A program made the translations under genes and the position numbers. Below the pieces are notes generated by a model. It did no database searches. It had not been told where the DNA came from and saw nothing but the letters and a program-made list of their open reading frames with translations. DNA of 31,666 nt from Myxococcales bacterium UBA1238 (GTDB lineage: Bacteria > Myxococcota_A > Bradymonadia > UBA7976 > UBA1532): the NCBI GenBank assembly GCA_002309015.1, contig DBWM01000040.1:64307-95972 (forward strand), given 5' to 3'. Of the stretch, positions 6,592 to 14,677 are shown piece after piece (positions within the stretch are counted from its first letter, which is position 1; the number at the start of each line of letters is the position of its first letter).

Positions 6592-7203
6592 CTAGAACCG
6601 GTAACCGACCCCCAGGTTAAACCCCATATAGGGGATCACCTTTTGGTCAAAGGCGGGTATGTAATTAAGTTCACCGGTGATAAAAAGACGTTTGTTGAGC
6701 ATGTAATCGGCGCCCATGCCAAATTTGAGGGCAAAATTATGGGTATCGAGCGCCTTGAGCACGCCGGATGAAACGTTTTGGGACAGTTCATAGCCTACGA
6801 TCCCGAGGCCGGCGCTCGGAACAAAGGCCAGCTTGCGGTGGATCTTAAAGAATCCGCGCGCGGTGACAAAGGCTGGAAGACCCATGCTGCTGTTTTCGGC
6901 GGCCGGGGCAGAGGCATTCCCCTGAAGTTCCGCGCTCATGAGGTTCAAACCAGGCAAAAGCTCTCCGTAAATGCCCCATTTTTTGAATCGATAGCCCGCC
7001 GAAAGCCAGGCACCGACATGCGTCTGGCCGATGTCTAAAATGAGATTGTCTTCAACATGGTTGAATGAGCCGTAAGAAAGGTTGAAACCACCTCGAACAT
7101 CCCAGCCGGGTCGATAAAGCTTGTTTCGGATATGCGAACGCCCAAAGGCGGTTCCAGTGATCGTGAGGATCAGAATCATGAAAAAGCAGATTTTGCGTAA
7201 CAT
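6592..7203 (-). CDS. Small outer-membrane beta-barrel protein (paralog E)
   Basis: A 203-residue secreted protein, the most diverged of the five. The signal peptide is MLRKICFFMILILTITGTAFG. The ATG at 7203 is preceded by TTTGGAGTATTCGCCC, and ten codons further upstream lack support. The mature part keeps the family plan: GWDVRGGFNLSYG, SAGYRFKKWGIYG, FFKIHRKLAFVPSAGLG, MLNKRLFITGELNYIP and a last strand ending GVGYRF. Predicted outer-membrane beta-barrel of unknown ligand. It is divergent from the helical-protein gene at 7726, as paralog A is from the one at 2428. No clear terminator; the long palindrome 6237-6504 lies just past its 3' end. Confidence 0.85.
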   Translation of the reverse strand: MLRKICFFMILILTITGTAFGRSHIRNKLYRPGWDVRGGFNLSYGSFNHVEDNLILDIGQTHVGAWLSAGYRFKKWGIYGELLPGLNLMSAELQGNASAPAAENSSMGLPAFVTARGFFKIHRKLAFVPSAGLGIVGYELSQNVSSGVLKALDTHNFALKFGMGADYMLNKRLFITGELNYIPAFDQKVIPYMGFNLGVGYRF

Positions 7204-7656
7204 GGGCGAATACTCCAAAGAAGAGAGCCGCACGCTCCCGCGTTTGGCCTGCAGTTTTCATTGGTAAACTCGGCCATCATGACGAAGGTGATCGCGTCTT
7301 CATTCAAAAATATCGGCTTTTACAAAATGAATCTCCGGTCTGAAAGTGGGGATCTTGTCAAAAATGCGCGTTGTGGCGCAGTTTTGAACTCAGGACGCGC
7401 CTTTGTTTAAAAGTTTTTCGCAGTTTTTTAACCAGAAACAGCGATTTGATGAGCGTAAAGGCGGAGTTTTTACCCTGAAACCCGGAATCGATGGCGAGTC
7501 TGGTACAGTTTAAAGCTATGGAGCCGGCATTCTTTGCAAAAAACTTGCGGTCAGGAGTTGATAAAGCCGGGATCGACGCAAATGAGGGAGAAGTCTTCAT
7601 TCTCTGAAGCTTGCGCCTCTTTTGAATCTGAGGAAGATTTTTTTGAAGAAAAGCAT
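7204..7656. other. Divergent intergenic region
   Basis: About 450 bp between paralog E and the promoter of the 7726 gene. It is more A+T-rich than the flanking genes. I see no gene, no strong hairpin and no dyads of the CATCSGATG type. Confidence 0.5.
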
Positions 7657-7686
7657 TTGCATTTTTAAAAATCGTGAATTTATAAT
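7657..7686 (+). promoter_or_regulatory. Sigma70-type promoter of the 7726-8451 gene
   Basis: TTGCAT at 7657-7662 and a perfect TATAAT at 7681-7686 are separated by 18 bp. Transcription would begin near 7693, leaving a leader of about 32 nt that contains GAAAGGGG as ribosome site. Confidence 0.7.
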
Positions 7687-7725
7687 CGATTCACCTCAAA
7701 AACTTTTCACGAAAGGGGTTTTTCC

Positions 7726-8451
7726 ATGGGCGTTGAGATTCAGGACATCAACTTTGCACCGCTGCCGAACGAAACCGTCAACGAGTTTATGGCGCTCATC
7801 GTAGCGCTCATGCTCGATGATCCTGCAGTTGAGCGCGAATTGGGCGAGGAACTGCAGGCGGATCAGCTCGCTTTTCAGGCGTTGATCCATCAGCAGAAGC
7901 GTTCGGGCGGGATGACCCTCAAAGAAGTCGACAAGATCGTCGACCAAAACTGGCGCGGCACCAAGAATCAGCTGAAGTTGAGCAGCTCGAACCCCAATCC
8001 TCTGGTCAAAGAGGCCGCATCTCCCATTTATGCCGCCTTCATGACCGTGAGCGATCCGACGGCTCAAAAATACGACTTCCAGTATGGCGCGCTTTTGTCG
8101 CTGTTAGAGAAGCTCGAAGCTTTCAGCGAGGCGCAGCTTGCCCAGGCTTACGTGCTCGATTGGGTCAAAGCTTTGCGTAAAGGCGTCGATCTCTTCCACG
8201 ATCTCAAGAAAGCGAAGACTCAGAGCAAGTCGAAGAAGAAGTTAGGGGCCGCCAAGGAAGCGAGAGAGAAGGTCTGCGTCACTTATCAGCGCATCATCAA
8301 GCGTTTAAACGCGATCATGATCCTTCATCCCGACGATCTGCACGCCGAACTGAACGCCAAGATCGATCAGGCCGTAACCGATCGCAAACTGAGCGACAAG
8401 TTAGGCAAGCGCAAACCCGAAGATGACGACGACGATAAAGCAGAAGCCTGA
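7726..8451 (+). CDS. Helical cytoplasmic protein, paralog of the 2428-3219 product
   Basis: A 241-residue protein of unrecognised family, without signal peptide or membrane segment. It aligns with the 263-residue product of 2428-3219 along its length; both keep VDKIVD..WRGT.NQ.KLS (near residue 70), SDPT..YD.QYG (near 110) and RLNAI.ILHPDD.HAELNA (near 200). It ends in an acidic DDDDDK tail where the paralog has Lys and Glu runs. The ATG is supported by GAAAGGGG upstream and a consensus promoter. Position next to the barrel genes and the repeated divergent arrangement suggest a shared function, but nothing in the sequence says which. Confidence 0.87.
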   Translation: MGVEIQDINFAPLPNETVNEFMALIVALMLDDPAVERELGEELQADQLAFQALIHQQKRSGGMTLKEVDKIVDQNWRGTKNQLKLSSSNPNPLVKEAASPIYAAFMTVSDPTAQKYDFQYGALLSLLEKLEAFSEAQLAQAYVLDWVKALRKGVDLFHDLKKAKTQSKSKKKLGAAKEAREKVCVTYQRIIKRLNAIMILHPDDLHAELNAKIDQAVTDRKLSDKLGKRKPEDDDDDKAEA

Positions 8452-8531
8452 TTCGGAACCTGTATTTTCAAAGAACTTCCGCCCGCTCACCCTGCCTTAA
8501 ACCTGTCGATCTCTTCAAAGAACACCGTGTT

Positions 8532-9014
8532 TTAAGCTGTCTCTGCAAGCTTTTTCGCAAATGCGGCGATCTTTTCGCTGGGGATCACCTCGATCGATTC
8601 CTGAAGCTGCAGGTTCACATGATGCACGTGCAGCTCGCGGATCGCGTCAAAGGGGACTTCGGTGTAGTAAACGCCGCGTTCGTGAAACTGAAAGCCATCA
8701 TTGACGCTGTCGGAGTCGCTCGAAAAGAGCTGCACGCTTTGATGGGCCAGGTCGCGATTGCGAAATACGCCGCCTTCCAGGTCATACAGATGATTGCCCA
8801 GCTGCACTTCGATGTTGCGGATGAAGAAGTGATCGTCGAGCTCTTCGAGCAACATCCTTTGATGCCACATGTTCGGCACCGCCTGACCCCATGAGGTGAC
8901 GTAAGGTTCAAAGCCCTGGACGCGGATTCGGCTGAAAACTTCAAAGCAATGGGTGCTGTAGCGGGTCGCGCGGTACGTTTTACCCTGATAGACGATAAAT
9001 TGCTGGCCTCGCAT
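8532..9014 (-). CDS. Hypothetical protein, 160 residues
   Basis: I do not recognise this family. The protein is soluble-looking, with no signal peptide or membrane segment, and rich in aromatic residues and beta-strand-like alternation in its first 130 residues. It ends in a short helix (SEKIAAFAKKLAETA). The start is the ATG after CAGAGGAG; a TTG seven codons upstream is possible but lacks a ribosome site. It precedes nothing in the same direction closely and ends 80 bp from the convergent 7726 gene. A 114-bp gap separates it from the end of ackA, so it might be read from the pta-ackA transcript, since no good terminator is visible between them. Confidence 0.75.
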   Translation of the reverse strand: MRGQQFIVYQGKTYRATRYSTHCFEVFSRIRVQGFEPYVTSWGQAVPNMWHQRMLLEELDDHFFIRNIEVQLGNHLYDLEGGVFRNRDLAHQSVQLFSSDSDSVNDGFQFHERGVYYTEVPFDAIRELHVHHVNLQLQESIEVIPSEKIAAFAKKLAETA

Positions 9015-9128
9015 GCCGGGCTCCTCTGGGATCAAAGGCGTGCGCGATTTTGCAAATCTATGGGGTTGCTGTAAAGTTTGGAAGGCGAGAAAAGGCAGGA
9101 TTTTTTAAAAACGCGGAATTTTGCGGGC

Positions 9129-10319
9129 TTACTTGGTGACCAGGGCGTAGGTCTGCTGCGCGATGGCGAGCTCTTCGTTGGTGGGGATCACCCACACTTC
9201 CACCTTGGAGTCGGGCGTAGAGATCTTGCGCTCTTTGCCGTGGCAGTCGTTGGCGGTCTCGTCGATCTTGACGCCGAGGAGTCCGAGCTTCTTGCAGACT
9301 TCGCTGCGGACGTAGGGCGAGTTTTCGCCGATGCCGGCGGTGAACACGATCGCGTCGACATGGCCTAACACCATGGAATAGGCGCCGATGTATTTGACGA
9401 TCCGGTAGTTGAACACGTCCATGGCGCGTTTGGCGGCGGGATTCCCCTCAGCCACCGCGTCTTCGAGGACTCTGCAGTCGTTGGAGATCTGCGAAAGCCC
9501 GAGCAAGCCCGACTTCTTATTGATGAGCTGGTCGAGCTCTTCGATGTTCATGCCTTTGGTGCGCCCCAAATAGGTGAGCACTGCAGGGTCGATGTCGCCG
9601 CAGCGCGTACCCATGCACAACCCTTCGAGGGGCGTGAGGCCCATGGACGTATCGACCGACTTTCCACCCTGTACCGCCGTGATCGAGGAGCCCGATCCCA
9701 GGTGACACGTGATGATATTCAGGTCTTTGATGTCGCGGTTCATGATCTCCGCCATGCGGTTGGCCACGAACTGGTGCGACGTACCGTGCGCCCCGTAGCG
9801 ACGGATATGGTCCTCGGTGTAGTAGTTGTAGGGAATCGCGTAAAGATAGCCGTATTCGGGGATCGTCTGGTGGAACGAAGTGTCGAACACGGTCACGTTC
9901 GGAACGCCGGGCAGAAGCTTGGTCGCGACTTTGAGGCCGAGCACGTGCGCAGGCACATGCAGCGGGTCGAGCGGATAGACGTTCTCGATCTCGTCGATCA
10001 CCGATTGATCGACCAGGCAGGTCTTGGTGAGCTTCTCGCCGCCGTGCACCACGCGATGGCCCACAGCTTTGATCTCGTCGAGGCTCTTCAACGTGCCGTC
10101 GAGCAGGAGTTTGAACACGCGGTTCAGGCCGTCTTCGTGCGTGGCGAAGACTTCGTCGGTGATCTCCACCTTCTTGCCGTCGGCGGTCTTATGTTTGAGG
10201 ATGCCGATCTCCTCGCCGATGCGCTCGACGTTGCCTTTTGCGAGCACGTCACCCTTGGGCATTTCGAGCAATTGGTACTTTAAGGTGGAGGAACCACAGT
10301 TTAAGACGAGCAGTTTCAT
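9129..10319 (-). CDS. ackA: Acetate kinase
   Basis: Converts acetyl phosphate and ADP to acetate and ATP, reversibly, in the cytoplasm; it completes the Pta-AckA pathway. The 396 residues match the usual length of about 400. Visible family motifs are NCGSSTLKYQ at the N-terminus (Asn7), GHRVVHGG (near 88), FDTSFH (Asp146), RRYGAHGTSH (His178), HLGSGSS (near 206), MGTRCGDIDP (Arg239), FTAGIGENS and TNEELAIA near the end. The ATG follows AAGGA at a good distance. It lies 28 nt downstream of pta in the same direction, the common operon arrangement. Confidence 0.97.
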   Translation of the reverse strand: MKLLVLNCGSSTLKYQLLEMPKGDVLAKGNVERIGEEIGILKHKTADGKKVEITDEVFATHEDGLNRVFKLLLDGTLKSLDEIKAVGHRVVHGGEKLTKTCLVDQSVIDEIENVYPLDPLHVPAHVLGLKVATKLLPGVPNVTVFDTSFHQTIPEYGYLYAIPYNYYTEDHIRRYGAHGTSHQFVANRMAEIMNRDIKDLNIITCHLGSGSSITAVQGGKSVDTSMGLTPLEGLCMGTRCGDIDPAVLTYLGRTKGMNIEELDQLINKKSGLLGLSQISNDCRVLEDAVAEGNPAAKRAMDVFNYRIVKYIGAYSMVLGHVDAIVFTAGIGENSPYVRSEVCKKLGLLGVKIDETANDCHGKERKISTPDSKVEVWVIPTNEELAIAQQTYALVTK

Positions 10320-10347
10320 GGTTTGTCCTTGTAGAAGTGAAAGGGCA

Positions 10348-11892
10348 TCAGCCTTGCGCCTGGATTGCGGTGACGACGACCGTGTTGACGATGTCGGCGA
10401 CGGTAGCTCCGCGCGAGAGATCGTTGACGGGCTTGTTCAGACCCTGAAGCAACGGGCCGATGGCGAGGGCATTCGCGGAACGCTGGACGGCTTTGTAAGT
10501 GATGTTGCCGGCGTTTAACGTGGGGAAGACGAAGACGTTGGCCTGACCCGCGACCGCGCTTCCGGGCAGCTTGGTCTTTGCAACGGAAGGAACGACCGCC
10601 GCGTCGTACTGAATGGGGCCTTCGACCGCCAGATCCGGCGCCGCTTCGCGCACCTTCTCGGTCGCTTCGCGCACGGCATCCACATCCGGACCGCTGCCAG
10701 AGGTTCCCGTGGAGTAGGAGAGCATCGCAATCTTCGGGTCGATGCCGAACGCCTTTGCGGTGGCCGCCGACGCGATCGCCACATCGCGGAGCTGATCGGT
10801 CGTAGCATTCGGAATCACCGCGCAATCGCCGTAAATGTAGACGCGATCCGCAAGGCTCATCAAAAAGACGCCCGATACGGTCTTGATGCCCGGCTTGGTC
10901 TTGATGAACTGCAGGGCGGGTCGAATCGTATCCGCCGTCGAAGTCGTGGCGCCCGAGACCATCCCGTCTGCTACACCCTTGTAAACCATCATGGTTCCAA
11001 AGAAGGTCTTGTCGAGCATCAGCTTCTTCGCCTTCTCGAGATCCATGCCCTTGGCCTTGCGCAGCTCGTAGAGCGTGTTGGCGTAATCTTCGTAATCGGG
11101 GGACTTGGCGGGATTGACGATGGTGATGCCGTCGAGATCCACGTTCACGGCCCTGGCTGCAGCTTTGACCTCGTCCTCATCTCCAAGCAGGATCAGGTTG
11201 ACCAGGTTCTGGGCTTTGAGCTCTGCAGCCGCCTTCAGAATGCGGTCGAGGCTGCCTTCGGGAAGCACGATCGTCTTCTTGTTGGCGCGGGCCTTGTCGT
11301 GCAGGCTGCGCATAAACTTTGCGGGCGTGACGATGTTGATGCTCGGAACCACAGACTTCGCGTCGAGCACAGGGGTCTTCGGGTTGACAACCGCGATCCC
11401 CTTCTCGTTGCAAAGTTTGGCGAAGTCGGGCTTGCAACCCGAAGCGATCGCCTTGATGGTGATGCCGTCCTGAGCGAAGAACTTCACCGTGGTCTCGACG
11501 TCGGCGATGAATTCGTCGATGGTCTTGCCCTCAGAGCAAACGGCGGGCAGGACGAAAGCGTCGGCATTCTTGGCGATCTCGAGGTTCAGGCAGTATGCGC
11601 CGCGGAAAGTGAGATCCTCGAACACCGGCGTGACGATCACGACGTCGGAACCCTTGCCCGTCTCCTCGATGCGGTCGATCAACTGGGCGATGAGCTCGTC
11701 TTCTTTGCCGTCGGCCAGCAGTTTGACGGCCTCTTTCTTGCAGAACGACGCGCCCACAACCTCGTCTTTGGATCCCGCAAGCGGGTTTAACAGGGCGACC
11801 TTCTGGCCCTGGGATTCGAGGTTAGCCTTGAGACCGTTCGACAACTGAGGCACGCAGTCCTCACAGCAAAGCAACAGGATGGTTTTGACCAT
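10348..11892 (-). CDS. pta: Phosphate acetyltransferase, short form
   Basis: Transfers the acetyl group of acetyl-CoA to phosphate, giving acetyl phosphate for AckA. The 514-residue protein has two parts: an N-terminal domain (about 1-180) related to the BioD-like P-loop region of long Pta enzymes, and the catalytic PTA/PTB domain (about 193-512) with IVLPEGSLDR, MVYKGVADGMVSGA, LSYSTGTSGSGPD and the closing GPLLQGLNKPVNDLSRG. The middle DRTGG domain of the roughly 700-residue E. coli type is missing. The N-terminal domain has CCEDCVPQL where the long enzymes have a glycine-rich loop, so nucleotide binding is doubtful. The start at 11892 follows GGAGAGC; six codons upstream lack support. It is first in the operon with ackA. 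Confidence 0.95.
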   Translation of the reverse strand: MVKTILLLCCEDCVPQLSNGLKANLESQGQKVALLNPLAGSKDEVVGASFCKKEAVKLLADGKEDELIAQLIDRIEETGKGSDVVIVTPVFEDLTFRGAYCLNLEIAKNADAFVLPAVCSEGKTIDEFIADVETTVKFFAQDGITIKAIASGCKPDFAKLCNEKGIAVVNPKTPVLDAKSVVPSINIVTPAKFMRSLHDKARANKKTIVLPEGSLDRILKAAAELKAQNLVNLILLGDEDEVKAAARAVNVDLDGITIVNPAKSPDYEDYANTLYELRKAKGMDLEKAKKLMLDKTFFGTMMVYKGVADGMVSGATTSTADTIRPALQFIKTKPGIKTVSGVFLMSLADRVYIYGDCAVIPNATTDQLRDVAIASAATAKAFGIDPKIAMLSYSTGTSGSGPDVDAVREATEKVREAAPDLAVEGPIQYDAAVVPSVAKTKLPGSAVAGQANVFVFPTLNAGNITYKAVQRSANALAIGPLLQGLNKPVNDLSRGATVADIVNTVVVTAIQAQG

Positions 11893-12249
11893 AAAAAGCT
11901 CTCCATACACCGCAAAACTGCGGCTCCTGATGAAGTTTTGGGCTTCAAGCCCCCATGAACGCGCGTCTTTTACTCCTTTGCGCGGCTTTAGGGGAGTTGT
12001 TTTGTTGCCCGTTTTTGAAACATGGCTTTCGGATGCACCTGCAAATGTGCCGATGAAAAGCGCTTCTTTTTGAGGCTCACTGTTGGGCCTGAGGCGGTTT
12101 GGCGCCTGCCTTAAAGCTCTCTTTTACCCCTTTTTGCAGCGATGACGGGCTCTTTTGGCCTGAGACTGCGCCGTTCGCTTGCGGAAGGCCGGCCTTGGTT
12201 GCTAGGTTGCTCGCCTGTATGGGCAACGGATGCCGCTCTGGAGGACGCG
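11893..12249. other. Divergent intergenic region between pta and the protease gene
   Basis: Holds small hairpins in the pta leader (CGCA-AAAC-TGCG at 11911-11922 and GGGCT-TCA-AGCCC at 11940-11952). I found no promoter with both boxes well matched. An in-frame extension of the protease gene reaches back to about 12142 but is not supported. Confidence 0.4.
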
Positions 12250-14223
12250 ATGCTGAAGCGAGTTGTGGTGCTGCTCGGGTCATTTTGTTTGAATGCCTGC
12301 CAGATGGCGGATGAAACAGAAGAAGCCGCAATCGGTGAAGCGACGCAATCGGTGGTCAACGGCAATGTTGAAAACAGCTTCAACGCCGTGGGTGCCCTCA
12401 CCCTGGAGGCGAACGGTTACTATTTGGGTCCCATCTGTACGGGGGCATTGATCGATCCCGAATGGGTGCTTACGGCCGCGCATTGTGTGACGCAGATGGA
12501 GACCAGTCAGCTGGGCTTTACGCCCATGGCTGACAACTTCCTCTTCTTTGTCGATGAAAACGCTTTGAGCGACACGCTCTATCGCCCCGCCGGAACGTTC
12601 TATCGGGTCGATCGCCTGGTGCCTCACCCTTTGTTTGACAGCAGCCAGTTCATCTCTTTTTACGATATTGCGCTCGTCCACTTAAAGGATCCCGTCACCG
12701 ATCGCACGCCTTACAGCATCAACACCGAGGATCCTTCGCGATGGATTGGCGGTGCGGATTTTACAGTGGGCTACGGCCTGACTTCCGGCTCAGGTGGCGG
12801 CTCGATGGGGCGCCGCATGTCGACGACCCTGCAGCTCAAATCGGTTGGAAACACCTACATTGAAACCAGCGGTCGCGATACCGGCATCTGCAGCGGCGAT
12901 TCCGGCGGACCCCATTTTATGCAGATCAACGGTGCATGGAAGATCGTGGGCGTAACCAACTTTGGATCCAGCTCTGCTCAGGACGGCGATCCCTGTTTGA
13001 GGCCTTCCATACAAGCGAGAGTCGATGCCTACAAGACCTGGATCTGGAGCGTGATGGGCCAACCCGCCGACTGCCGCAAAGATGCCTCGCTTTGCGCCTG
13101 CAAACAAGCCTGCCTTGAAGACGGCCTCTGCGATAACCTGTTCTGCAGCTCCGGAAAAAGCTGCGGAAGCCTCTATACCTGCGAGAATCAATGCGGAAAC
13201 GACATCGCCTGCAGCACAAAATGCTTTGAGGAAGCCTGGAGTACCAGCCGGGATTTGTACAGCAACGTGACCAACTGCTCGCAGGATTGCTACGCGCGCA
13301 CAGGATCCACAAACTGCTACCTCTCGCGCTGCAGCGCTGAGCTGATGTCCTGCGACGAGGATCGGGGACTTTCGCCCGAATTCGGCACCGACGACTGCTA
13401 CGCTGCGCTCTCCTGCGTTCATTCCTGCGATGAATATTTGTCGGGATTGTGCTACCGCGAATGCTACCAGAATGCCTCACCTTTGGGACGCCACCGACTC
13501 ACTGCAATGCGCGTATGCTGGCAGGAACAGGGATGCACGATGGACGACGGGATCCCGGCGTTCTGGGACTGCGTTTCGATCCTCTGCGCCGATACGATGG
13601 ATGTTTGCACCGAACTCCAGGGCACCGATTGCTCGCTGCTCGGCGGCCTCTGCCCTGAAGGCTCTGCCTGCGTTCAAACCCCATGGGATACCCGGATTTG
13701 CAGGCCCTCTGCGGGCTTAACAGAGGATGCGGACTGCGATCCCCATGCGCAGGACTGCGCCGATGGCCTGATTTGCGTGGGCAATGAAGCCCCCAGATGC
13801 GCCAAAGCCTGCGAGAAGGCTGAACATTGCACCGACGACCAGGACTGCGATCTTTCGATGCTCGAAACCTACGGCGTGGGCTACTGCCGCCGGACGTCGG
13901 ACTGCACGGATGAAGATGGCGATTCCTTTTGCGCCGATCTCGACTGCGACGACCATGATCCCAGCGTCAATCCTGACGGCGTTGAAGTCTGCGGCGACGG
14001 CATCGATCAAAATTGCGACGGATTTGATGAAGCCTGCGAAAATGAGGACGAAGGGCGCCGCGATACCGGGGTGATTTTGGATCGCGATGCGGGCTCCGGC
14101 GAAGAAGAGGAAGGCTCCGGCGGCGATGACGGATGCTGTGCGGCGATTGCGGGGCGATCGGGCTTCACGGGCTTTTTATTGATGGGCCTGCCTTTGGCGC
14201 TTCTGCGACGAAAGCGATATTAA
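12250..14223 (+). CDS. Trypsin-like serine protease lipoprotein with Cys-rich region and MYXO-CTERM-like tail
   Basis: A 657-residue exported protein. The chosen ATG follows GGAGGACGCG and opens a lipoprotein signal (MLKRVVVLLGSFCLNAC, lipobox Cys17). Residues about 36-260 are an S1 (chymotrypsin-fold) protease domain with the full triad: His78 in LTAAHC, Asp139 in YDIALVHL and Ser218 in GDSGGP. Residues about 265-560 are rich in cysteine, suggesting stacked disulfide modules. Then follows a Ca-binding-like segment, DEDGDSFCADLDCDDHDP and CGDGIDQNCDG, the MopE-type metal-binding motif of myxobacterial secreted proteins. The C-terminus has GCCAAIAG, a hydrophobic stretch and RRKRY, the plan of MYXO-CTERM sorting signals. 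It probably acts at the cell surface. The substrate is unknown. Confidence 0.93.
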   Translation: MLKRVVVLLGSFCLNACQMADETEEAAIGEATQSVVNGNVENSFNAVGALTLEANGYYLGPICTGALIDPEWVLTAAHCVTQMETSQLGFTPMADNFLFFVDENALSDTLYRPAGTFYRVDRLVPHPLFDSSQFISFYDIALVHLKDPVTDRTPYSINTEDPSRWIGGADFTVGYGLTSGSGGGSMGRRMSTTLQLKSVGNTYIETSGRDTGICSGDSGGPHFMQINGAWKIVGVTNFGSSSAQDGDPCLRPSIQARVDAYKTWIWSVMGQPADCRKDASLCACKQACLEDGLCDNLFCSSGKSCGSLYTCENQCGNDIACSTKCFEEAWSTSRDLYSNVTNCSQDCYARTGSTNCYLSRCSAELMSCDEDRGLSPEFGTDDCYAALSCVHSCDEYLSGLCYRECYQNASPLGRHRLTAMRVCWQEQGCTMDDGIPAFWDCVSILCADTMDVCTELQGTDCSLLGGLCPEGSACVQTPWDTRICRPSAGLTEDADCDPHAQDCADGLICVGNEAPRCAKACEKAEHCTDDQDCDLSMLETYGVGYCRRTSDCTDEDGDSFCADLDCDDHDPSVNPDGVEVCGDGIDQNCDGFDEACENEDEGRRDTGVILDRDAGSGEEEEGSGGDDGCCAAIAGRSGFTGFLLMGLPLALLRRKRY

Positions 14224-14320
14224 TTCTTAACGAAATCGCGGCCTTTTGATTTAATGTGCAGTGGCCTCTGCGTTTTGACGACGTGGTTTGGTAAGGTTAG
14301 GCGCGTTTGAGGAGCTGCTG

Positions 14321-14677
14321 ATGCCCGCTGAGACTCTCAACCAACTCGGGTTTGTAAAGATCCCGGAATCCGTTCAGCGCCATATGGGGTTGCGACCCGG
14401 CGACAAGATCGACATTCGCATCTTGGCCGATGGCCGCGTCATGATGGTGAAAGCGGGAGTCGTCTGGTCGACGGATGCGCTGGTGCCCGGTGCGCCGAGC
14501 CGTACGGGTGGCCGTCCTGTCACGCCTCACAACAAGGAGGTCGTTTTCAAAGACGTCTATTTCTTCCGGGGCGACATCGATCCTCACCATGTTTCGCGCT
14601 TCGACGTGCCCGTCAAAGACGACAAGGGCGATTTCGAGTGGAACGACGATAAGAACGATCCCGCGAATCACCGCTGA
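14321..14677 (+). CDS. AbrB/SpoVT-like domain protein
   Basis: A 118-residue protein. Its first 50 residues fit the swapped-hairpin AbrB fold: LGFVKIPESVQRHMGLRPGD, then KIDIRILADGRVMMVKAG. Such domains bind DNA as dimers, as transition-state regulators or antitoxins. The remaining 70 residues are unusual, Pro/Asp/Lys-rich, and end in WNDDKNDPANHR. The ATG is preceded by GAGGAG; a TTG further upstream is unlikely. No toxin gene is adjacent, so a regulator is more likely than an antitoxin. The last 10 bp overlap the end of the convergent RNA methyltransferase gene. Confidence 0.75.
   Translation: MPAETLNQLGFVKIPESVQRHMGLRPGDKIDIRILADGRVMMVKAGVVWSTDALVPGAPSRTGGRPVTPHNKEVVFKDVYFFRGDIDPHHVSRFDVPVKDDKGDFEWNDDKNDPANHR

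Noticed and set aside
9702..10283. 193-codon plus-strand frame opposite ackA
   Set aside because: Antisense of a well-conserved enzyme; no ribosome site or recognisable domain.
12280..13480. Long minus-strand frames opposite the protease gene
   Set aside because: They are the complement of a gene with a full catalytic triad and show no domains of their own.
14321..14677. Antitoxin of a toxin-antitoxin pair
   Set aside because: The AbrB-like domain would fit, but no small toxin gene lies beside it. The neighbours are a protease gene and a convergent RNA methyltransferase.
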